From Odocoileus virginianus (taxonomy: Eukaryota; Chordata; Mammalia; Artiodactyla; Cervidae): a stretch of DNA of 64,000 bases. Positions 44,222 through 55,685 of this stretch are shown in pieces. Every line of letters begins with the position of its first letter. The stretch's first letter is position 1. The notes beneath the pieces were generated by a model. It ran no database searches. It had not been told where the DNA came from and was given only the letters and a program-made list of their open reading frames with translations. The stretch is from positions 60,373,798-60,437,797 of the forward strand of contig NC_069678.1 in the NCBI RefSeq assembly GCF_023699985.2. Reading direction: 5' to 3'. Position numbers and translations under genes: made by a program.

Positions 44222-45735
44222 GTGCACACAGTCAAGGAATGACAGGGAGTCTTAGAGCTCAGCAATAGTTTGGACATATTATAAATTATGGGAAAACTCC
44301 AGCCTAATAATTGTCACTTTCTTTCTTTGCTGTCCTCTTGCTTTCTATCTTTGTTATTTTCTCTTTCTTTGCTATTTTCCTATTTTTTCTGTCTTCTCAG
44401 GGAGAATAAATGTAACGCTGAAGAAGGAGATAGCAAATAGCCTTCATGTTGTAAGGGAGAGAAAAACAGCCAAAGAAAGAGAAACTCTCAACATCTAGTC
44501 TCCCGTCTCAGGCTTGAATTTTCCTTTTTACATCAGTCCCTTTGCATCAGTCCCAACAAGTAAATGTCTCCTTGAGAAACTACTTCTAGTATCTTCAACT
44601 CACCACATTTGATCATACTATTACATCTTTGGACAACAAGAACAATTAGAAAATCCATCTTATCATAATCCTGAGCCCAAACAAGGCTTTCTATATCTTC
44701 CATTGACCTGGGTCCCATTCTTACTGTAATTAAGAACAAACTCATTTTTTTTTTTTACATAAAAATTACTTACATATTTAAGCACTGCTTCTATTTCCCT
44801 TCTCCAAGTGGAGTTATCATTTCTTCAGGCTCAATACTCTGGTTTTCCTCCAACAAATGGATGGCTGAGTTCCTTTAGTATCCTCTGAAAGTGTATATAC
44901 TTGATTTTGACTAAATGTTCCTTTTGGTTAAAATAACTGGCTGGTGTGAAAGGACAATGTTCTTTTGCTGAAAGAAAATCAGAGTTACCAGAAGAAAGAA
45001 AATCTTTTAACATCCCTTCACTGAACTCACAAATCCACTTATACCTGTCCCCTCCTTTTCTGTTTTAGTGGACAAAGTGGCTTTTCTTCTAAGACTGATC
45101 TCTTCACTAGTACTGTGGACCACACCACTCTGCCTTCCTGAGAAGACACTAGCAATGATCCCCCTTCCTTCACTCAGTCCCTCTCAATCTTCTTCATTTC
45201 TGAGAGTTCTTGTCTGGTCTCACTGTCCTCATGTTTTTTTTTTTAAACTTTCCTCATTCTTTATTCACTGAAAACTGACTACGAGGCTATCACTTCACTG
45301 AAAATAATCTAAGTTCACCAGTAATACCCCCAATTCTAAATAAAACAAACATTTTTCTTTGCTTATTTACTTCTTCTGCTTATTGTCTCAGGAGAATTCA
45401 CCAGATTCCCTTCATACACTCCCCAGTTCTTTGATTTCTCTTTCTTATTCTTTACAGGCCTATCCTTTTTATATTCTCTCATTGAATAACAGAGTTCTTT
45501 AAAGATTAGTGGTACCCTCAGCCCTCTTTTCTCACTATACACTGTTTTCCTAGGACAGCCTGTGGCTTCAGTTACCATATGGATGATTTATGGGTACCTC
45601 TTAGCCCAGGCTTTCTGAGTTGCAAGCTGTCATACTCAACTATCCTCTTCACATGCACTTGGATATCACTAAGACAACCAAACTAAAAGTCAACACACCC
45701 CGACCTAGAGTCATACCTCCTCAAAACTGTTCTTC
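44217..45735. other. 1.5 kb without recognised gene or repeat
   Basis: Poly(T) runs at about 44746-44757 and 45235-45244. Frames are at most about 71 codons and unmatched. Confidence 0.5.
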
Positions 45736-45885
45736 CCTGAGTGCATGTTCAGTCGCTCAGTTGTGTCTGAATCTTTGTGACCTCTTGGACTGTAGCCCAC
45801 CAGGCTCCTCTGTTCATGGGATTTCTCAGGCAAGAATACTGGAGTGGGTTGCCATTTCCTTCCCCAGAGGATCTTCCCTAGAGTT
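45736..45885 (-). mobile_element. 5'-truncated BovA-type SINE
   Basis: GTGCATGTTCAGTCGCTCAG to CCCCAGAGGATCTTCCCTAG in antisense. The tRNA half is missing. Flanks share CTTCCCT, a possible short target duplication. Confidence 0.85.
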
Positions 45886-46560
45886 CCTTTTTTTCAGAAA
45901 ACAACTCCACTATCTTTCTAATAGTAGAAACCAAAGACTTGGGATTTTTCCTTTAGTCTTTTCTCCCTCTTCCTTCCTCATATCATCTGTCACCAGCATC
46001 TGTAAATGCAAGGCCTAAATTGCTCCACATTCAAGCGTTTCTATCCATCTCTGCAGTTTCATCCTAAGCCAAGACATCATCTCATTTTTGTTGGACTACT
46101 ACAGTCACCTGCTAAATTATCTCCCAAATTTTTATTGTCCTCTCAGGATCTGTCATCAGATGATCTGTCATCAGTGATCCTTCTGTCATCAGTGATCTTT
46201 CCAAAATTCAGGTTTGAATGTATTGCCCCTCTACATAAAATTTTTGATGGTTCTCATTGTGTTTAAGGAAGAGCAAAATCCTTAAAATACTCTATGAGAT
46301 CTGGCCTGTGCCTGCCTCACCAGCCACCATCTCAAGTCAAACTGGCCTTCTTTCAGGTCCTCTGCTCTCTCCTGCTCCAGGGCTTTAGCACAAATTGTTT
46401 TTATAATCACACAAAGCTTCCTATACAAGAAGGCTTAGGTGATTTCTTTTTCATTTAATGTGAGTAGGGCTTTTATTTGTTTAAATTTCTCTGTACCTCC
46501 ATTGTCTATTACAGCATCTGGCCCAATAGTAGGCACTCAATAAATACTTGTGGGATGAAT
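45886..46560 (+). mobile_element. L2-like relic with a short internal tandem repeat
   Basis: GAGATCTGGCCTGTGCCTGC, TCTCCTGCTCCAGGGC and CAGCATCTGGCCCAATAGTAG with ACTCAATAAATACTTG are L2 3' features in sense. At 46164-46179 and 46182-46197 the 16-mer TCTGTCATCAGTGATC is repeated, with a partial third copy at 46149-46159. Confidence 0.65.
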
Positions 46561-47295
46561 GAGTATATGGATGAGCTTCAGTGATACCTTTTTTGTATCT
46601 CTGCTCTTTTCCTGTGCTCTTCCTTCTTCCTGGCAGAAAACCCTTCCTGCCCCTCTTCCCCATGCTCTTCTGTTAGATCTGCCAAATGAAGCACAGAGGT
46701 GTTAGAAGAACATTCTTGTGGTTTCATGTCTCTAGGTACATGATTTCCCAGGATGTTAAAAGGCCTTACCAATGTCCTTTTGACTCATGATTGGTGATCT
46801 CTGAGAAATCAGAGAGAACACAAAATATGTCATGCATCTGGGCATCTGGGGGTGTGTGGTGGACAGATATTATCTCAATCATTACAAAGAAAGATAGAAC
46901 CCATCAGTACAAATTGCTGAGTGTGACATCAGTTGTATGGAAAATTCTAGAATAAGTTAAGAATTATATGTAGGACATATAATAAATTAAGAATTCTATG
47001 TGTAGAACATTGACAGGAAAGTGACTAGCATGAGCCCCCTAAGAATGTCATTTTGTAATAATCACTTCTCCCAGTTAGTTAGGGTTTAGTAGATTGCACC
47101 AAGGAGGGAAATGCTTTAGAAAAAATATGTCTGAATTTCAGATAAGAGTTTGATCACATTTTTCTGATATGTTTTTAAACATAGATAAATGGTATACAGA
47201 GCTGAATTTATAATTGACTGACCACCTATGAAACACTGAAAAATGGATCAGTGCTGATCTGGAAGACTGTTTGTGGCTTAACACACCTCCATTTT
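46561..47295. other. No gene or clear repeat recognised
   Basis: Near-duplicate short text AATTAAGAATTCTATGTGTAG and AAGTTAAGAATTATATGTAGG at 46950-47010 suggests a small local duplication. Otherwise unassigned. Confidence 0.5.
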
Positions 47296-47296
47296 G

Positions 47297-47505
47297 GAGC
47301 TTCCCAGGTGATGGAGAAGTAAAGAATCTGTCTGCCAATGTAGGAGACACAGAAGGCAGGGGTTCAAATCCTGGGTCAAGAGGATTCCCTGGAGGAGGAA
47401 ATGGCACCCACTCCAGTATTCTGGCCTGGAAAATTCCATGGATAGAAGAGCCTGGCAGGCTACAGTTCATGGGATCACAAAGAGGTGGACACGACTGAGC
47501 ACGTA
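47297..47505 (+). mobile_element. BovA-type SINE
   Basis: Sense copy from GGAGCTTCCCAGGTGATGG to GTGGACACGACTGAGCACG. No convincing target duplication was found. Confidence 0.9.
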
Positions 47506-47755
47506 TGTATTTCTGGTTAACATTTTTACTAACAATGTAAATGAAAATATAGAATACGTGATTATTGATGATATAGATTACAATTGCAAGGGCTAGGGTG
47601 GGCCCATAGCTAATAGATGATCAGAATCAGAATTCAAAATTATTTTTAGGTTAAAAGTAATTTGGTTTGGGGATTAAAACCTACAACATGCAGATTTTTT
47701 TCCCCACATATATATTGTCTCATTTAACCATCATAATAGGGTATTAGTATTATTA
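47506..47755. other. No gene or clear repeat recognised
   Basis: AT-rich, with no signature. Confidence 0.5.
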
Positions 47756-47756
47756 A

Positions 47757-47965
47757 TAATTCTCATTTATGGCATGCCTGAATGTGCCAGACTGTTTGCA
47801 TTAGTTATGTCTTTCTAAATCATCCTTTGGTATGGCTATCACTCCTCCATTTTACAGAAAAGGAAACTGAAGATCAAACAAGTTAGGTACCTTCTCTAAG
47901 TTCTCAAAACATACTACTAGAGCTGGGATTGACACAGAGGTCAGTCTGACGCCCAAACAGAAAAC
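47757..47965 (+). mobile_element. MIR fragment
   Basis: CCTCCATTTTACAGAAAAGG, AACTGAAGATCAAACAAG and AGAGCTGGGATTGACACAG are MIR second-half landmarks; the first half is weak. Confidence 0.8.
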
Positions 47966-48395
47966 CCTCTTTCCTTTAACTCACTGATTTTTCAGATAAA
48001 ACATTGTCATTTAAGTGTAAATGATGCACCAAGTTGCAGAAACTCAATTGGACAAGCACAGAAAGTAGGAGCCACTGTTTCACCGTGGTTCCTGTGAAAA
48101 GGTGTGAAGGGCTTGTTTGCCTGTAAGCACCTTGTGAATCACCAGGGTGAGTCACTGACTTCTCCCCAAGTGAGTACGATCTGGGCTCTGGACCTGTGCC
48201 CAGAACAAAGAAGGGCAAGAGTCACAATGTGCTCCATTGAGGCTGGAATATAGTGTTTCTGGACACTCATCCTCAGGGAACACGGTGGATGTGTGCAAAC
48301 CCAGGATGATCAGACCCGAATGATGAATTTAAGTCATAAGGAATGTGTTTGAAGGAACTACAATATAGGAAGCCATGCTACCTCCAGCTACATAC
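47966..48395. other. No gene or clear repeat recognised
   Basis: An 80-codon minus frame (47976-48218) has no known relative. Confidence 0.5.
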
Positions 48396-48595
48396 AGTTA
48401 ATATGTGTTAATGTATACTACAGAACAGACACTGTCCTGAATATTTTACAGTCCTATTCATTTAAGCTTCATAGTTATCTTCAACACAGGTTCTGTCGTT
48501 ATTGTTTCTATTTTACAGATAAGGAAACTGAGGCACAGAGAGGTTATATAACCTTTCCCAAGTTCACGTAGTCACAGATGCTGAAAGTTTGCTTC
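48396..48595 (+). mobile_element. MIR, nearly full
   Basis: ACAGACACTGTCCTGAATAT, TCTATTTTACAGATAAGG and AACTGAGGCACAGAGAGG are well conserved. Confidence 0.88.
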
Positions 48596-49045
48596 CTATT
48601 TTCAATTGGGACAAGAAATTAGAAGAGAAATTATACACATTATTTGGCTGCAGAAGGAAAAAGTAAGCCAGAGTGAGGGCTCTAGAAGTGTACAATTTGA
48701 TTCCATCTCAAAAACCTAACAGTTCATGTCATCTCAGAAGAATCTTGCTAAGTTCTCTGCAAGCTTGCAGTCAGCATTGGAAGAATATGGGCTAGTGTGA
48801 TTTCTACAATTCTTTCCATTTCAATGAGTCTATCAGTGTCTGCACAATCCCCTATTGGTGAGTTGGAGTGAGAGCATTTATCTTTCTAGAATTGTAAATT
48901 ATGTTTGGATGGAATCATAAGTTATGTTTGGAAAAATCTCAATTAACCAAATCTTGATTTATTGAACCTTAATCAAAACATACTGCTGTATTATGTTTTC
49001 AAAGAGAGATGATTTTTAATCCTTCCATCCATGAGAACACACATC
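48596..49045. other. No gene or clear repeat recognised
   Basis: No signature recognised. Confidence 0.5.
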
Positions 49046-49049
49046 CAGA

Positions 49050-49205
49050 CAATAAAGATTTGTTGAGAACCCACTATGTGTAATGCTCTTTTGATTCTGT
49101 TTTTGACTGCCTATTTTAAACAGGAGAAAATTTAGGCTTGGAAAATTTAAATGATTTGCCCAAATTCCCACAGCTGAGAGGGCATACAAGGCCTGGAACA
49201 CAGGT
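49050..49205 (+). mobile_element. MIR fragment
   Basis: TTGTTGAGAACCCACTATGTG, AATGATTTGCCCAAATTCCC and ACAGCTGAGAGGGC are MIR in sense. Confidence 0.75.
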
Positions 49206-50209
49206 TTGTCAAGCTCTGCTTTCCCCAGGGTACTCTACATCTTCCCTAAAACCCACAGACGTATTTCCGAAATAATTTCAATAACAAAGTTTTCTACCTT
49301 ATCACAGGACACTCCTTTCACTGGGAATGAAAGGAGTGATTGTTGGGGAGGAAGACAAGATGAAGCAAACAAACAAACAAAAAAACATTTTCCTTCCTTG
49401 AGGGACTCAGTGCTGAGTAGGCAGACAGATCTGAAAATACAGCATCACACACTAGTGGTTCACACTAGAGATTCAGAGTCAACTTGCCTTCTGGGTACAT
49501 TTGTCTCATCTTCCTGTTAAGTGTGGTTTTACTGTCCTCAGCATCAAATTTATTCAAAAATTGTTTGAACATCAACTCTGTGCCTGGCACAGTGCAATGC
49601 ACTCTGGAAAGGGAAGGCAAGACACCAAACACTGTCTCTGCCCTCATAGAGGTTCCAATTGCCTGATCTCATGTATTCTGACCTGGCTCTTCTTGGGATT
49701 TTCATGTGGGAAACCAGAGAAACTGTGGAGTCATGTCTTACTTGGATGCTTGATTAAAAGACAAAATAAATACATACATGGCTACTGTTGATAATAACTT
49801 TATCTGCTTTATCTGACATGACATGCTGTAATTCAAAGCATCCAGAATAGCCAAGTTTTTTTTTTTTTAATCCCCTGGTGTTATAACAAATTATTTAAAA
49901 ATTTTTTCTTTCTTTCTAAGCACTAGACAACGGACTTGATTTGAGGGCCCATGCTGTACAATAAAATCCTATCTTGGGATATTAAATACAGCACTCAGCA
50001 AACACAAAGCAGGATCTGAGAGTGAGTGAAGGGGCAGCATTTATATACATTTCCGCTTACTCTCTCCACCTGCTCTCAGGGCTCTGAACTGCAGAGAGAT
50101 GTCAGAGCTGCCTGGGGCAAAGCAAGAGACCCAAAGAACATTCACACAAGCAATGAATTTTTCTATCAAAGACACGAAGAAGAATTTGATGACCTTGTAG
50201 AGATAAGGT
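49206..50209. other. Mostly unassigned; LINE-like scrap at 49540-49670
   Basis: TTCAAAAATTGTTTGAACATC, TGTGCCTGGCACAGTGC and CTCTGCCCTCATAGAGG resemble the start of the same ancient repeat seen at 16.56 kb. A 104-codon plus frame at 49206-49520 shows no domain. Confidence 0.45.
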
Positions 50210-50420
50210 GGGCTTCCCAGGTGGCTCAGTGGTAAAGAATCTGCCTTCAAATGCCAGCAATCTGGGTTTGATCCCTGGGTTGGGAAGATCCCCTGGAGGA
50301 GGAAGTGGCAACCACTCCAGGATTCTTGCCTGGAGAATCCCATGGACAGAGGAGCCTGGTGGGCTACAGTCCATGGGGTTGCAAAGAGTTGGACACAACT
50401 GAAGTGACTGAGCACTCACA
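50210..50420 (+). mobile_element. BovA-type SINE
   Basis: Well-preserved sense copy from GGGCTTCCCAGGTGGCTCAG to GAAGTGACTGAGCACTCAC. Closeness to consensus suggests a fairly young insertion. Confidence 0.93.
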
Positions 50421-51419
50421 CACAGGGATCAGGTAAAATTTGAAGGGGAAAAAGGAAGAGATCTGGTAAAAATCACTCCCCCGAACTCTGAAGTCCCAAC
50501 TACTGAGCAATGCCAGAGGACAAAGCTCAGCATCCATGCAAATCTGGTCAAGCTTGTGGGCAGGGTTGGGCTTGAGGTGGGGAGCCGCTGGTGCTACAAG
50601 CAGATGCTTGAGTTTTGTCTTCTCCTCATGCACCTCTCAGAAAGGCTATGACTGAGCCCTCCCACTTTTACTTGAGGAAATAACAAGAGGCAGAAAGATT
50701 CTTATATCTGAATTTCTTTTGGGAGACCAATGTATGTATTTTTACAAAATACCTTTTTAAATAAAATATCGATCGGAAGCTCTTTGGTTTGGGTGGTGAG
50801 ATTCCCCCCAATCAAGCTACACCCATAAAATATGAATGCTGACCTTGTGACAGAAGCCAGGGAAAGTAACTGGTTTTGCTCTTGAGAGGGAGGTTCAATG
50901 AGTTGGAAGAGAGAGTGGAAAGGAGAAATGAGGCAGCTCTGCGGCAGGAGAAAGCAGTGTGCTATTGGAACTGACCTCCCAGACACCCTGTAGTTTCTAG
51001 AAAATTCTATGAAATCACAAAATACTGTGTATGGGCAGCTTCCTTGAAGAAGCTACGCAAGAGGTCACATTGTGGGTGAAGGATAATTTGGCGTAAAACA
51101 GAGTTATCCCAGATGGACACAAGGCCAAGTGAACCGGGAGCCTCCTCATTGACAGGGCCCTCAGCGTTGAGGATTCTCAGGAACCCTGCCCTGAACTTCA
51201 AAGGCATACACCTGACTGCCTCTTCAACATCTCCACTTGGGTGAGAAAAAAGCACCTCAAATGTCAAGAGTCCTTCACCTAAATCTCTTCCTCCCCAGAA
51301 GCTCTCTATTACAGGAAATATTCCCACCATTCAGCGGATTGCTCAGGCTATGGGATCTTTTTTACTTCTCTGTGGTTTCATTTTCAAATCCAAAAGCAAG
51401 TATTGATGGCTCTGCTTTG
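50421..51419. other. 1 kb without recognised gene or repeat
   Basis: Minus-strand frames at 50702-50986 and 51007-51330 (94 and 107 codons) lack recognisable domains. Confidence 0.5.
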
Positions 51420-51609
51420 AAAATCTACCACCAGGAAATCTCCTGGTGGTCAAGTGGTTAGGACTCTGTGCTTCCACTGCAGGGAGCATGGGTTTGATCC
51501 CTGGTCAGTCAGGGAACTAAGATCCCACCTGCCATGCAGCATGGCAAAAAATAAAATAATAACACTAATACCAGGCTGTGGATCATTTAAAAAAAAATAA
51601 AAATCTACC
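51420..51609 (+). mobile_element. CHR-type SINE with 10-bp TSD
   Basis: Sense copy: AAATCTCCTGGTGGTCAAGTGG (start), GTCAGGGAACTAAGATCCC and an A-rich tail to 51599. AAAATCTACC is duplicated at 51420-51429 and 51600-51609. Confidence 0.9.
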
Positions 51610-52500
51610 CTAAATCTTCCAACTCAATGCCTCTACCACTACTGATCTTAAGTTTCCTGTCACTTCAGAAGACACTTTCGGGAGCCTCCTAGCTGGTCTG
51701 CCTGATTCTGCATGTGTCTCAATATTCTTTATTTTCCACACAGAATTAATTTGTAGAGATGTGGGTCCAGTCATCTCACTTCCCTGCTTAGAACTGTCCA
51801 GTGACTTACCCAAATCTTTACAATAGCACAAGGGCTCCCTGTGACCTGGCTACCAACTTTGTTTTCTATTCCTCTGCCTTCCCTGGCCTTCTTGCTGCTC
51901 TTTGCGGTTGACTGGCACACTATCAGAGAAGGCAATGGCACCCCACTGCAGTACTCTTGCCTGGAAAATCCCATGGATGGAGGAGCCTGGTGGGCTGCAG
52001 TCCATGGGGTCCTGAAGAGTCCAACATGACTGAATGACTTCACTTTCACTTTTCACTTTCACGCATTGGAGAAGGAAATGGCAACCCACTCCAGTGTTCT
52101 TGCCTGGAGAATCCCAGGGACAGGGGAGTCTGGTGGGCTGCTGTCTATGGGGTCGCACAGAGTTGGACATGACTGAGGTGACTTAGCAGCAGCAGCATTA
52201 GGCACACTATATTTTCAGGGCCTTTGTATTTGCTGTACCCCAATCCAGACCATTAATAATGGGAGAAGCTGGGATTCCAAACCAGGTAGTTGAACTCCCA
52301 AAGACACTGCTCTTAACCACTGTCTCTCACCAACATGCAATGCTACCCAATACTATATTATTTATCTTTTCATTTATTTTTTATTTTCTCTCCCTCTAAA
52401 ATATAAACTTTATAAGGACAGGGCCTTTGTCTGTCTGGTTCATCACACATTGCCTGGCATACAACTGGCCACTCTATAAATATTTGTAGAAAAAATGAAC
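51610..52500 (+). mobile_element. L2-like LINE relic split by an ART2A SINE
   Basis: CAGTGACTTACCCAAATC, CAAGGGCTCCCTGTGACCTGG and CCTGGCCTTCTTGCTGC precede the SINE. Then CAGGGCCTTTGTATTTGCTG and CACATTGCCTGGCATACAAC continue the same L2 3' sequence after it. Confidence 0.72.
51914..52210 (+). mobile_element. ART2A-type dimeric SINE with 10-bp TSD
   Basis: Sense dimer starting GAGAAGGCAATGGCACCCC and ending in AGCAGCAGCAGC. GGCACACTAT lies at 51914-51923 and 52201-52210. Confidence 0.95.
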
Positions 52501-52501
52501 T

Positions 52502-52705
52502 TTAGCTGATATCTGTGATACAATGGCTGACACATGCAGTTTAGATGCATTATTCACTAGTCTTTACAAAATCCTCACTTTAATGTGGGTAAAACTTTGG
52601 CTTGAAGTAGCTAAGTATTTACCTACAGTATATAGCTAAGAAGTTGAAGAGCAGGGATTTGAACTGGAATCAGTTTACTATTGGAGCCTAAGCTCTTAAC
52701 TCCAG
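52502..52705 (+). mobile_element. MIR fragment
   Basis: Distant MIR features: TTTACAAAATCCTCACTTTAA, GAGCAGGGATTTGAACTGG and CTAAGCTCTTAACTCC in sense. Confidence 0.65.
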
Positions 52706-52889
52706 GGCTGTGTTTTTCCGTCTACCCCACGATCCTGCTTCTCCTTCTCCATGGCCTCTCCATGTGGCATCAAGCTACACCAAGGAAATGATTAATTTGT
52801 TTGAAGAACTCCGAAAAACCTTAAGAAAACAAAAACACCTTCGTATCGAGAAATTATACTTTTTATAACTGAACAGTACTGTCTCAAAC

Positions 52890-52947
52890 TTACAGTTCAT
52901 TCTTTTTTCTTTTCTTTTTTTTTTTTTTTTTTTACAGTTCATTCTTT
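52890..52947 (-). repeat. Poly(T) tract framed by a 16-bp direct repeat
   Basis: TTACAGTTCATTCTTT occurs at 52890-52905 and, without mismatch, at 52932-52947. The 26 bases between are T with two C. A target duplication around a nearly pure tail (poly(A) on the minus strand) is the signature of an extremely truncated retroposition. Confidence 0.85.
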
Positions 52948-52949
52948 AA

Positions 52950-53970
52950 CAAACTGTGGAAAATTCTAAGAAAGATGGGAATACCAGACCACCTTACCTG
53001 CCTCCTGATAAAACTGACATGGAACAATGGACTGGTTCAAAATTGGGAAAGAGTTACCTTAAGGCTGTTTATTTTCCCACTGCTTATTTAACTTATATAC
53101 AGAGTACATCATATGAAATTCTGGGGGGGTGGGGATGAAGCTCAAGCCAGAATCAAGATTGTCAGGAGAAATATCATAACCTCAAATATGCAGATGACAC
53201 CACCTTAATGATAGAAATTGAAGGGGAACTAAAGAGCCTCTTGATGAAGGTGAAAGAGGAGAGTGAAATGCTGGCTTAGAGCTCAACATTAAAAAAATGA
53301 AGATCATGGCATCCGATCCCATCACTTCATGGCAAATAGACGGGGAAACAATGGAAATAGTGACAGACTTTATTTTCTTGGGCTCCAAAATCACTGCAGA
53401 TAATGACTGCAGCCATGAAATGAAAAGATGCTTGCTCCTTGGAAGAAAAGGTATGACAAACCTAGGCAGTGAATTAAAAAGCAGAGACGTCACTTTGCTG
53501 ACAAAGGTCTGCCTAGTCAAAGCTATGGTTTTTCCAGTAGTCATGTATGGATGTGAGAGTTGGACCACAAAGAAGGCTGAGGGCCAAAGAATTGATGCTT
53601 TTGAACTGTGGTGGTGTTGGGGAAAACTCTTGAGAGTCCCTTGGACTGCAAGGAGATTAAACCAGTTAATCCTAAAGGAAATCAACCCTGAATATTCACT
53701 GGAAGGACTGAAGCTGAATCTGACACTCCAATACTTTGGCCAACTGATGTGAAGAGCTGACTCATTGGAAAAGCCCCTGATGCTGGGAAAGATTGAAGGC
53801 AGGAGGAGTAGGGGAAGACAGAGGATGAGATGGTTGGTTGGCATCACTGACTCAATAGACGTTAGTTTGAGCAAGCTCCGGGAGATGGTGAAGGACAGGG
53901 AAGCCTGACATGCTTCAGTCCATGGGATTGCAAAGAGCTGGACATGCCTGAGCAACTGAACAACAACAAA
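52950..53970 (+). mobile_element. BovB LINE fragment, 5'-truncated and internally deleted
   Basis: From AAACTGTGGAAAATTC the DNA follows BovB RT. A deletion falls near CCTGATAAAACTGACATGG. ATGCAGATGACACC at about 53191-53204 is the YADD-type active site, broken by neighbouring frameshifts. The frame 53297-53752 reads MASDPITSWQIDGETMEIV to ARRLNQLILKEINPEYSLEG. The 3' end finishes near AACTGAACAACAAC. Confidence 0.93.
53297..53752 (+). pseudogene. BovB ORF C-terminal fragment
   Basis: Its 151 codons match the C-terminal part of the BovB protein: ITSWQIDGET, ADNDCSHEMKRCLLLGRK, VVMYGCESWTTKKAE and VPWTARRLNQLI. It ends at a TGA in GQLM, where the family continues with a RRADSLEK-like segment (visible in another frame). 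It is not functional. Confidence 0.88.
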
Positions 53971-54137
53971 GATGCAAAGAAGTCAAATGGATGTCTAAGA
54001 CCCTCAGATTCCATGATGCTGCAGAAATATCCCTTTGGAAGGAATCAGGAAATCTTCTAGTGAGCAACTGTATGTTATGGTTTGCATTACATCCCCCTCA
54101 AATTTATATGTTGAAGTCCTAACCCCTAGCATACTGT

Positions 54138-54356
54138 TCTGTGCTCAGTTGCTTCAGTCCTGTCCCACCCTTTTCAACCCTATGGACTGTACCCACCAGG
54201 TTCCTCTGTCCATGGGATTCTCCAGGCAAGAACACTGGAGTGGGTTGCCTTTCCTCTTCTCCAGGCAATCTTCCCCACACAGGGATCGAACCAGGGTCTT
54301 CTGCATCTCCTGCATTGCAGTCAGGTTCTTCACTGCTGAGCCATTGGGGAAGGCCA
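54138..54356 (-). mobile_element. BovA-type SINE inside the MLT1 LTR
   Basis: Antisense copy with head GCTGAGCCATTGGGGAAGG at the right. The flanks share CCCCTAG (with further partial identity), which fits a diverged target duplication. Confidence 0.9.
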
Positions 54357-54364
54357 GCCCCTAG

Positions 54365-54449
54365 TATTGCATTGGCCAAAAAGTTCATTTGGATTCTTCC
54401 CTAAGACATTATAGAAAAACCAGAATGAACTTTTTGACCAACTCCAATA
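54365..54449. mobile_element. 81-bp palindromic mariner MITE with TA target sites
   Basis: TTGCATTGGCCAAAAAGTTC (54367) and its near reverse complement ending GACCAACTCCAA (54447) are flanked by TA at 54365-54366 and 54448-54449. It has exactly the same length as the element at 6182-6262. It sits at a TA within the MLT1 sequence, which is uninterrupted when the MITE is removed. Confidence 0.9.
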
Positions 54450-54845
54450 CTTCAGAATGTGACTTTGTTTGAAAATACAGTTCTGGCAGATATAGCTCCT
54501 TAAAGTGATATAGCAGCAGAGTGGACCCTTAACGTGGTACGACTGGTGACTTATCAAAAGTGAAATTTGGACATGGATGTGCACACTGAGACAACATCAT
54601 GTGAGCATGAAGGCAGAGATTTGGGTGCTGCATCTACAGGATAAAAATGCCAAAGCCTGCCAGCAAATCGCCCAAAGCTAGAGGAGAGGCAAAAACAGAT
54701 CCTCCCTCGAAGTCCTCAACAGAAATTGACCTTGACATCGTGACCTTGGACCTCTAGCCTCTGGGACTATGAGACAAAACATTTCAATTGTTTAAACTAT
54801 CCAGCTTGTGGTACTTGGTTATGGCAAACCTGTGACACTAACATA

Positions 54846-55225
54846 CTCTGTCATCTCAAGCAGGTCACTGGCCACCTTTGGGCCTCAATTCCTTTATTTC
54901 TAAAAGGAAAGGCATAGACCAGAACATCTCTGAGGAAACTTTGGTTCTGAAATTATATAGCTTATAATTTCAGGGCTCTGAGATCAATACCTTTTTTGGT
55001 TTGGAAAGCCTGAGGCTTTTGGTTTTGGAAAGCCTGAGACCTTTTCCAGGTCTTTCACTCTTTCACAAAACTACTTGATTCACTTTAGTTTGCCCAATGT
55101 ATGTTTATTCCAGAAATTGGATTGGGTACTTAAAGTTCAATAGGGAATAAGATCCAACTTCTGATTTCAATGAGTTATAGTCTTTAGGGAATGACAAAAA
55201 CCTAACTTAAATATATAGTAATAGG
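54846..55225. other. Unassigned stretch with a local duplication
   Basis: GGTTTGGAAAGCCTGAGGC and GTTTTGGAAAGCCTGAGACC follow each other at about 54998-55042, a short imperfect tandem copy. Confidence 0.55.
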
Positions 55226-55425
55226 TATTAATAGTTATAACATTTCTTAGAACTTTATGTATATCAGATTGTGTAATTCTCACATAATCCATTATGAGCT
55301 AGGTATCATTATAATTATCTCCATTTTACAGATGATAAAGTTGAGGCCCAGGGGAGTTAAGGACCTTGCCCAGGGTTATACAGTTAATTAATGTCAAAGC
55401 ACGAGATGTTCTGGAATCTCAGATA
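55226..55425 (+). mobile_element. MIR, nearly full
   Basis: TCTCCATTTTACAGATGATAAAG, AGGACCTTGCCCAGGG and ATACAGTTAATTAATGTC (each a separate MIR landmark) are clear. Confidence 0.88.
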
Positions 55426-55685
55426 AAGTGACCTTATCCCAACCTTAGGGATCAGCGAAATGTCTCGTTAGAGGTCACCTGATATGAACCTTGAAGGATG
55501 TAAGAGAAAATTAGGGTGGAGAATCCTTGGTAAGGGGCACAGGCTGCACAAATCATGGGTTGATAAATAGGATTTGCCAGACATCTATGTCCATCCTGGC
55601 TCATAGGTTTTAAAGCTCATATAATCAGTGATTTCATCATTCTTGAACAACATGAAGCTCAGAGAAGTAGCAATGAAATTGTAGA
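55426..55685. other. No gene or clear repeat recognised
   Basis: The text GATATGAACCTTGAAGGATG is reminiscent of the ancient repeat at 16.6 kb, but too short to call. Confidence 0.45.

Larger units (their letters stand above)
54073..54845 (+). mobile_element. MLT1-type MaLR LTR with SINE and MITE insertions
   Basis: TTATGGTTTGCATTACATCC at the left, TTGAAGTCCTAACCCCTAG before the insertions, TTCAGAATGTGACTTTGTTTG after them, and ATCGTGACCTTGGACCTC to TGTGACACTAACA at the right give MLT1 order in sense. Confidence 0.85.

Noticed and set aside
50026..50633. Frames of 64-124 codons on both strands near 50.2 kb
   Set aside because: They are explained by a BovA-type SINE at 50210-50420 read in several frames.
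53182..53955. A 257-codon minus-strand open frame, the longest in the window
   Set aside because: It is antisense to a plus-strand BovB fragment whose protein is recognisable in the other direction. The open frame is a shadow of LINE sequence.
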